DNA from: Streptomyces xantholiticus
GTDB lineage: Bacteria; Actinomycetota; Actinomycetes; Streptomycetales; Streptomycetaceae
Assembly: GCF_014651015.1 (NCBI RefSeq)
Contig: NZ_BMWB01000014.1
Span: 124,001-188,000, forward strand
Direction: 5' to 3'
Length of the DNA: 64,000 nt
Below are positions 59,192-64,000 of this stretch, in pieces; positions within the stretch are counted from its first letter, which is position 1, and each line of letters starts with the position of its first letter. Under the pieces are notes generated by a model. It searched no databases. It was not told the origin of the DNA and worked only from the letters and a program-made list of their open reading frames with translations. Made by a program: the position numbers and the translations under genes.

Positions 59192-60087
59192 GCCTGGCCC
59201 CCCGCGCCGTCCTCGTGCACCGCAGCACCGAGTACGAAGAACTGCTGGCCCGGCACGGGACCCGTGGGCAGGCCGAGTTCTTCCTGACCTCGCGCGGCCG
59301 CAGCATCCGGGAGGTGGCCGAGCGGCACCACCGTACGCAGCGGGCGCTGGCGGATGTGTCGGCCGCCGTTCCGCTGCAGTGGCGGCAGGCCCGTGTGGAG
59401 CGCCAGGACCTCGACCGGTTCCTGTTCGGCCCCGAGGACGTGGTGGTCGTGGTGGGCCAGGACGGCCTGGTCGCCAACACCGCCAAGTACCTCGCCGGCC
59501 AGCCGGTGGTGGGCATCGACACGGAACCGGGCCGCAATCCGGGGATCCTGGTGCGCCACCGGGCCAAGGACGCGGAGCGGCTGCTGCGCTCCGCCGTCCT
59601 GCCCGGCCGCACCGCCGACGAGCTGACCATGGTGGAGGCCGTCGCCGACGACACACAGCGGCTGCCCGCGCTCAACGAGATCTATCTGGGCCCGCCCGGT
59701 CATCAGACCGCCCGCTACCGTCTGGGGCACGACGGCGACGGGTCCGGCGCGGAGGCCCAGGCGTCGTCCGGGGTGCTGGTCGGCACGGGCACCGGCGCGA
59801 CGGGGTGGCTGCGCTCCGTGTGGCAGGAGCGCGACAGCCCGCTCGCGCTGCCGGGGCCCACCGATCCACGGCTCGTGTGGTTCGTCAGGGAGGCCTGGCC
59901 GTCCCCCACGACCGGGACGACCAGGGTGTCCGGCGCACTGGGACCGGGCCAACGGCTGCGGATCGCCGTGGAGTCGGACCGGCTGGTGGTCTTCGGCGAC
60001 GGAATGGAGAGCGACTCGTTGAGTCTCACCTGGGGGCAGTCGGTGTCACTGGGTATCGCGGACACCTCGCTGCGGCTGCTGGTTTGA
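59188..60087 (+). CDS. NAD(+)/NADH kinase-like protein
   Basis: 299-residue protein of the NAD kinase/diacylglycerol kinase superfamily. After a helical N-terminus (FFLTSRGRSIREVAERHHRT) it has VVVVGQDGLVANTAKYLAGQ, where NAD kinases have GGDGT (here GQDGL), and SSGVLVGTGTGATGWLRSV (the conserved TGSTA-like loop). The altered first motif, Gln for the second Gly, raises doubt about true NAD kinase activity. GTG overlaps the SPFH stop by 4 bases. The SPFH/kinase pairing is recurrent in actinomycetes, suggesting a shared nucleotide-linked task. Confidence 0.8.
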   Translation: MSLAPRAVLVHRSTEYEELLARHGTRGQAEFFLTSRGRSIREVAERHHRTQRALADVSAAVPLQWRQARVERQDLDRFLFGPEDVVVVVGQDGLVANTAKYLAGQPVVGIDTEPGRNPGILVRHRAKDAERLLRSAVLPGRTADELTMVEAVADDTQRLPALNEIYLGPPGHQTARYRLGHDGDGSGAEAQASSGVLVGTGTGATGWLRSVWQERDSPLALPGPTDPRLVWFVREAWPSPTTGTTRVSGALGPGQRLRIAVESDRLVVFGDGMESDSLSLTWGQSVSLGIADTSLRLLV

Positions 60088-60099
60088 GCCGCCGGAGCC

Positions 60100-60127
60100 G
60101 TCCGGCCGGCCCGCCGAATGGCCGGAC
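60100..60127 (+). terminator. hairpin after the SPFH-kinase operon
   Basis: GTCCGGCC (60100-60107) pairs with GGCCGGAC (60120-60127) around a 12-base loop, 12 bases after the kinase-like stop. Probable terminator. The remaining gap up to 60386 shows no gene. Confidence 0.6.
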
Positions 60128-60386
60128 ATCGCTCTAGCCGCCCTCTTCACAGGTTTCTACCATTCGACCAACTCCCGGCCCCCGCAGGCCGGGAGCCCGG
60201 CGCTCGCATGTCATGTGCATGATTTTTCCACAACATCGGCATGTGCGGCGGAACGAGAACTCACTCCGGAGCAACTGGTCCGTGACGGCCCCCACCGCCC
60301 AGGCGGGCGGCCGCACCCCCCAACCAGGCGGCACGCACCCGTGTGCCACGACCGCCCGGCACCGACAGCAATGGAACGGAGAACCC

Positions 60387-61037
60387 ATGACCGGTGGAAT
60401 GCTGGCGAGCGGCGCAATCGCCGCACTGTTCGCCTCCGCCCTCCCCGCCCAGCACAGCCCCTCCGTCATCACCGACCCGCCGCCGGACAGGATCGTGATC
60501 GAGATCGCGACGGTCAACGGCTCCGGGTGCCCCGCGGGGACGGCCGCCGTCGCCGTCTCACAGGACAACACGGCGTTCACGGTGACCTACAGCGACTACC
60601 TCGCCCAGGTCGGCGCCAACTCCCCGGCCACCGCGTTCCGCAAGAACTGTCAGCTCAATCTGATCGTGCACGTGCCGCAGGGCTTCACGTACGCGATCGC
60701 GAGCGCCGACTACAGAGGCTTCGCCTCGCTGCAGCCCGGCGCGAGCAGTACGGAGAAGGCCTCGTACTACTTCCAGGGCTCACCGAGCACCGCCTACCGG
60801 TCCCACACCTTCGAGGGCCCGTACGACGACAACTGGCAGGCGACCGACCGGACGGACTGGGCGCAGCTGGTCTGGGCGCCCTGCGGTGTGCAGCGGAACT
60901 TCAACATCAACACCGAACTCCGCGTCAACGCGGGCACCTCGGACCCGGCGGAGACCAGCTTCATGACCATGGACTCCACCGACGGCGACATCAGCACGAT
61001 CTATCACATGGCCTGGAAGGAGTGCCCGGGACGCTGA
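60387..61037 (+). CDS. DUF4360 family secreted protein
   Basis: 216-residue protein with a short N-terminal export signal (MTGGMLASGAIAALFASALP). The DUF4360 body follows: VNGSGCPAGTAAVAVSQDNT, FTVTYSDYLAQVG, RKNCQLNLIVHVPQGFTYAI, GPYDDNWQATD, CGVQRNFNINTELRVNAGTS. Four Cys suggest two disulphides. DUF4360 proteins are extracellular, of unknown role, found in fungi and actinobacteria. ATG preceded by ACGGAG. It is single and ends at a strong shared terminator. Confidence 0.88.
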   Translation: MTGGMLASGAIAALFASALPAQHSPSVITDPPPDRIVIEIATVNGSGCPAGTAAVAVSQDNTAFTVTYSDYLAQVGANSPATAFRKNCQLNLIVHVPQGFTYAIASADYRGFASLQPGASSTEKASYYFQGSPSTAYRSHTFEGPYDDNWQATDRTDWAQLVWAPCGVQRNFNINTELRVNAGTSDPAETSFMTMDSTDGDISTIYHMAWKECPGR

Positions 61038-61045
61038 CGCGAGCA

Positions 61046-61078
61046 GCCCCGGCCGGGACTCCCCCACCCGGCCGGGGC
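61046..61078. terminator. bidirectional terminator hairpin
   Basis: Perfect 12-bp stem GCCCCGGCCGGG (61046-61057) / CCCGGCCGGGGC (61067-61078) with a 9-base loop, between the convergent DUF4360 gene and the ABC transporter operon. Confidence 0.8.
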
Positions 61079-61089
61079 ACCCGCTCCTG

Positions 61090-61938
61090 TCACAGCTCCT
61101 TGGCGGGGCGTTCGGATGTCGTGTCCCCCGGCTGCTCGGCGGCGGCCGGATCGAGGATGCGCATCAGGAAGTTGCGGGTGCGCACCTGCTGGGGGTCTCC
61201 CACGACCCGCTCGGCCGGCCCTTCCTCGACGATCACCCCGCCGTCCATGAACACCACCCGGTCGGCGACCTCCCTGGCGAAGCTCATCTCGTGGGTCACG
61301 ACCATCATCGTCATGCCTTCGGCCGCCAGCTGTCGCATCACCGCGAGGACCTCGCCCACCAGCTCCGGGTCGAGCGCGGAGGTCGGCTCGTCGAAGAGCA
61401 TCACCTCCGGGCCCATGCTCAGCGCCCGGGCGATCGCCACCCGCTGCTGCTGGCCGCCGGAGAGCTGTGACGGATAGGCGTCGGCCTTGTCCGCAAGGCC
61501 CACCCGTTCCAGGTTCCGCCGTGCCACCTCGAAGGCCTCCGCCTTGTCCCGTCGCAGCACCCGCCGCTGCGGAAGGGTGAGGTTCTCGGTGACGGTGACA
61601 TGGGGAAAGAGGTTGAACTGCTGGAAGACCATGCCGATGCGGCGGCGTACCGCGTCGATGTCGACATCCAGGTCGGTGACCTCTGTGCCGCCGACGAAGA
61701 CCTGGCCGGCGGTCGGTTCCTCCAGGAGGTTCACACAGCGCAGCAGCGTCGACTTGCCCGAGCCGGAGGGGCCGATGACGCACACCACCTCGCCCCGGCC
61801 GATGTCGAGGTCGATGCCACGCAGCACCTCGTTGTCGCCGAACGACTTGTGCAGGCCCCGGATCTCGATCTCGGGGCGGTCCATGCTGCTCATGTTCTCG
61901 CTGCTCCCGCTTCCCGACGACTGTGCTCCGACCGGCAT
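61090..61938 (-). CDS. polar amino acid (glutamate-type) ABC transporter ATP-binding protein
   Basis: 282-residue ABC ATPase. Walker A GPSGSGKSTLLRCVN, Q-loop GMVFQQFNLFPH, signature SQLSGGQQQRVAIARAL, Walker B VMLFDEPTSALDPE and H-loop VVTHEMSFAREVADRVVF are all intact; the sequence is typical of GluA/GlnQ importers. Start at ATG 61938 with AGGTGAG upstream, 7 bases after the permease stop; an internal ATG at 61893 is closer to the usual family N-terminus. Last gene of the three-gene operon. Confidence 0.93.
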   Translation of the reverse strand: MPVGAQSSGSGSSENMSSMDRPEIEIRGLHKSFGDNEVLRGIDLDIGRGEVVCVIGPSGSGKSTLLRCVNLLEEPTAGQVFVGGTEVTDLDVDIDAVRRRIGMVFQQFNLFPHVTVTENLTLPQRRVLRRDKAEAFEVARRNLERVGLADKADAYPSQLSGGQQQRVAIARALSMGPEVMLFDEPTSALDPELVGEVLAVMRQLAAEGMTMMVVTHEMSFAREVADRVVFMDGGVIVEEGPAERVVGDPQQVRTRNFLMRILDPAAAEQPGDTTSERPAKEL

Positions 61939-61945
61939 CCGCTGC

Positions 61946-62746
61946 TCACCTGGCCTTGTCGGCGCGCGCCTCGAGGCGGCGCACCACGATGCTGAGCGGC
62001 ACCGTCACCAGCAGGTAGCACAGGCCGGCGACGAGAATCGGGGTGGAGTTGGCGGTCTGGCTCGCAAGGTCCCTGCCGAACTTGGTCAGTTCCCGTTCCT
62101 GGAGGGTGACACCGAGGAACAGCACCAGCGAGGAGTCCTTGAAGAGCAGGACCAGTTCGTTGGTGAGCGGCGGGATGACGATCCGGAACGCCTGCGGGAT
62201 GACCACGGACACCATGGCCCTGGCGTGCGAGAAGCCCAGCGAACGAGCCGCCTCCATCTGCCCCTTGGGCACTGCCTGGATGCCCGCCCGGATCGTCTCC
62301 GCCATATAGGCGGCGGCGACCAGCCCGAGGCCCAGGGCGACCTTGCCGTACGTGCCACCGGGGATCTCCGTGCCGGGGAAGGCCAGCGGTACGGCCACAC
62401 CGACGAAGATGAAGATCAGCAGCGCGGGCAGACCGCGGAAGATCTCGATGTAGACGCTCGCCACCCATCGGTAGGGGGCGACCGACGACAACCGCATCAG
62501 CGCGATGACAAGTCCCAGGACCAGGCCGAAGACGAACCCGGACACCGTGTAGACCACGGTGTTGCGCAGCGCGATCGTGATGATGTCCGGAAACAGCTCG
62601 GAGGCGAGGTCCTTCTGCGCGAACTGGTTCTGCAGACGGTCCCAGTCCGCCCCCAGGCCGATCAGGACCAAAACCGCCACGAACACCGCGTACTGGACGC
62701 CCTGCGAGATCCGCCGCCGCTGGCGACGGGTGAGGCGTGAGGTCAC
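61946..62746 (-). CDS. polar amino acid ABC transporter permease
   Basis: 266-residue permease of the His/Glu/Gln type. Helices are visible at YAVFVAVLVLIGLGADW, VVYTVSGFVFGLVLGLVIAL, YIEIFRGLPALLIFIFVGVA and TPILVAGLCYLLVTVPLSIV. The EAA loop EAARSLGFSHARAMVSVVIP contacts the ATPase. Only one permease is present in the operon, so it probably works as a homodimer, whereas glutamate systems often have two. GTG 62746 overlaps the binding-protein stop by 4 bases. Confidence 0.93.
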   Translation of the reverse strand: MTSRLTRRQRRRISQGVQYAVFVAVLVLIGLGADWDRLQNQFAQKDLASELFPDIITIALRNTVVYTVSGFVFGLVLGLVIALMRLSSVAPYRWVASVYIEIFRGLPALLIFIFVGVAVPLAFPGTEIPGGTYGKVALGLGLVAAAYMAETIRAGIQAVPKGQMEAARSLGFSHARAMVSVVIPQAFRIVIPPLTNELVLLFKDSSLVLFLGVTLQERELTKFGRDLASQTANSTPILVAGLCYLLVTVPLSIVVRRLEARADKAR

Positions 62747-63591
62747 GACTGCGCCTTGGGCAGCGGGCCGATCCACTGCTCGTAGAGCCTGTCGTACGTG
62801 CCGTCGGCGCGGGCTTCATTGATCGCCTTGTCGATCGCGGCGCGCAGCTTGTCGTTGCCCTTCTTCACCGAGAAGCCGTACTGCTCACCGGTCTCGATGT
62901 TCTGGCCGAGGACGAACTGCTCGGCGTTGGCCTTGTCCTTGAGCCAGCCCTGGACGACCGGGTAGTCGATGACGACCGCGTCGACCTGGCCGGTACGCAG
63001 CCCGTTCAGCACGGCGTCCGAACTCTCGAAGGCGACCGGGTCGAAGCCCTGGTCCTTGGCGTAGCTCTCGCCGGTGGTCTCGGCCTGGGCGCCCAGCTTC
63101 TTCTTCTGGGACTTGACGTCGTCGAGCGACGTCACGCCGCTCTTCTTGGTGGCCAGCAGCGCCTGGGTGGCATCGAAGTACGGGACGGAGAAGTCGACGT
63201 TCCTCTTGCGCTCGTCGGTGATGGTCATACCGGCGGCGGCCAGGTCGCACTCGCCGGAATTGAGGAACGCGCCCGTCTTGAAGTTCTCGAACGGGGTGTC
63301 GAGGATCTTCTGCTCGACCTTGAGGTTCTTCGCCACCAGATCGATCAGGGCGACGTCGAAGCCGACGACCTTGCCGCCCTGCTCGAACTGGAAGGGAGGG
63401 TAGGGAAGGTGGGTGCAGGTGGTCAGCCTGCCCTTCTCCACCACGGGGACGCCGCCCGCCGCCGTCCCGGGCCCGTCGTCGGAGGAGGAACATCCGACGG
63501 CGAGGAACGTCCCGGCAGCCACCACGCCGGCGGTGGCGCGGACGCGGAAGCTGCTGCGGTGGGTGCGGTGGCCGCTGGCCGTCCCGAACAC
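62743..63591 (-). CDS. polar amino acid ABC transporter substrate-binding lipoprotein
   Basis: 282-residue periplasmic-binding-protein-fold lipoprotein. The signal is FRVRATAGVVAAGTFLAVGC, with lipobox Cys at residue 34 (L-A-V-G-C). The mature domain shows TTCTHLPYPPFQFEQGGKVV GFDVALI, AGMTITDERKRNVDFSVPYF and VIDYPVVQGWLKDK, typical of the glutamate/glutamine (SBP_bac_3) family. GTG 63591 is chosen because GGAGG (63597-63601) lies five bases before it; the in-frame ATG 63603 contains part of that ribosome site. First gene of the operon. Confidence 0.92.
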   Translation of the reverse strand: MFGTASGHRTHRSSFRVRATAGVVAAGTFLAVGCSSSDDGPGTAAGGVPVVEKGRLTTCTHLPYPPFQFEQGGKVVGFDVALIDLVAKNLKVEQKILDTPFENFKTGAFLNSGECDLAAAGMTITDERKRNVDFSVPYFDATQALLATKKSGVTSLDDVKSQKKKLGAQAETTGESYAKDQGFDPVAFESSDAVLNGLRTGQVDAVVIDYPVVQGWLKDKANAEQFVLGQNIETGEQYGFSVKKGNDKLRAAIDKAINEARADGTYDRLYEQWIGPLPKAQS

Positions 63592-63693
63592 GGTGACCTC
63601 CATGGGTGGGGGGACGGGAGGCCGCAGTCCACGACCGCCCGCCGAGATCGTAAGCCACGGCACAGTTGGTGCGACGGAGCTTTCCATCGGGTC

Positions 63694-64000
63694 GCGCACG
63701 CCCTGGATGTCCCCTGCGGTGCGGGCATCAGTGGCGGCTCCGCGCAGATCACCGGCAGCTTCTCCGCCGACGAGGCCCGCGATCTCGCCACCCTGGTGAA
63801 GGGCGGTGCACTGCCTGCGCCGGTGACCACCGTCGAACAGAGCACCGTCGGCCCGACGCCCGGCGCCGAGGCCATCCGGGCAAGTGCGACGGCCGCCGTG
63901 ATCGGGCTCCTCTGCACGGGTGCGTTCATCGTCGCCGTCTACCGGCTCCTCGGTCTGCTGGGCACCGTGGCGCTCGCGCTGTACGGGCTGATCTCGTACG
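63694..64000 (+). pseudogene. 5'-truncated secD-like (SecDF/RND) gene fragment, runs off the window
   Basis: In one plus-strand frame the sequence reads AGISGGSAQITGSFSADEAR, DLATLVKGGALPAPVTTVEQ and STVGPTPGAEAIRASATAAV followed by hydrophobic helices to the window end. This is the conserved P1/TM junction of SecD. The preceding 100 bases in this frame have no start codon and no SecD homology, and the opposite-strand ABC gene begins at 63591, leaving no room for the missing N-terminal several hundred residues. So the gene lacks its 5' part. The 3' end lies outside the window. Confidence 0.7.

Overview
The window is high-GC DNA with strong third-position GC bias, frequent GTG and TTG starts, purine-rich Shine-Dalgarno sites and many 4-base stop/start overlaps. 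Gene content points to Streptomyces or a very close relative: the telomere pair tap-tpg, DUF5685 and DUF5713 proteins, a class E sortase, a streptogrisin-type protease, a rifampin-monooxygenase-like gene with a RAE-like upstream element, and an AA10 polysaccharide monooxygenase. The tap-tpg pair says the replicon is linear. Interspersed dying genes fit a chromosome arm or the border between core and arm.

Layout. 1-4.1 kb: an acyl-CoA oxidation operon (enoyl-CoA hydratase and three acyl-CoA dehydrogenases). 4.8-6.1 kb: a secreted beta-lactamase-fold serine hydrolase, separated by a 14-bp-stem terminator from a leftward four-gene operon (small monooxygenase, NAD-dependent dehydrogenase, amidohydrolase, P450) in which every junction overlaps by 4 bases. 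10-15 kb: a broken methyltransferase, a DUF5685 protein with a Cys-rich tail, a frameshifted small gene, RNase H, DUF5713 and a decayed WD40 gene. 15-18.5 kb: pyruvate carboxylase. 18.6-22.2 kb: a phosphotransferase, a DoxX protein and a Rox-like FAD monooxygenase with a RAE-like element. 22.4-25.1 kb: tpg and tap. 25-30 kb: acetyltransferases, a TetR regulator, a GH63-like hydrolase and DUF1992. 30-31.2 kb: a graspetide (omega-ester RiPP) pair tgmB-tgmA. 32-37 kb: a divergent glycerolipid locus (TetR, GlpD-like, alkyl-DHAP-synthase-like, lipid kinase). 37-47 kb: FUSC transporter, two frameshifted genes (VOC, AraC), sortase, SDR, PP2C remnant, PLP decarboxylase, LLM oxidoreductase, a VOC-TetR operon with an 18-bp dyad, a PRC-barrel stress protein and an odd caspase-like/TPR protein. 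47-54.8 kb: secreted S1 protease, Ser/Thr kinase with a partner membrane protein sharing its extracellular domain, DUF6056 with a convergent GT2, and LPMO. 55-64 kb: EEP hydrolase, frameshifted DnaN paralogue, methyltransferase, an SPFH-NAD kinase-like operon with a paired operator, DUF4360, a polar amino-acid (glutamate-type) ABC transporter, and a 5'-truncated secD-like fragment running off the end.

No rRNA, tRNA, CRISPR array, insertion sequence or phage module was recognised. Several genes carry one- or two-base indels; I list them as pseudogenes, but sequencing error is possible for those in short repeats. The most promising leads are the graspetide cluster, the RAE-like element with its back-to-back hairpin terminator, the doubled TCGTC-N5-GACGA operator before the SPFH/NAD-kinase operon, the kinase/partner pair sharing an extracellular domain, and the caspase-like protein that appears to lack its catalytic dyad.
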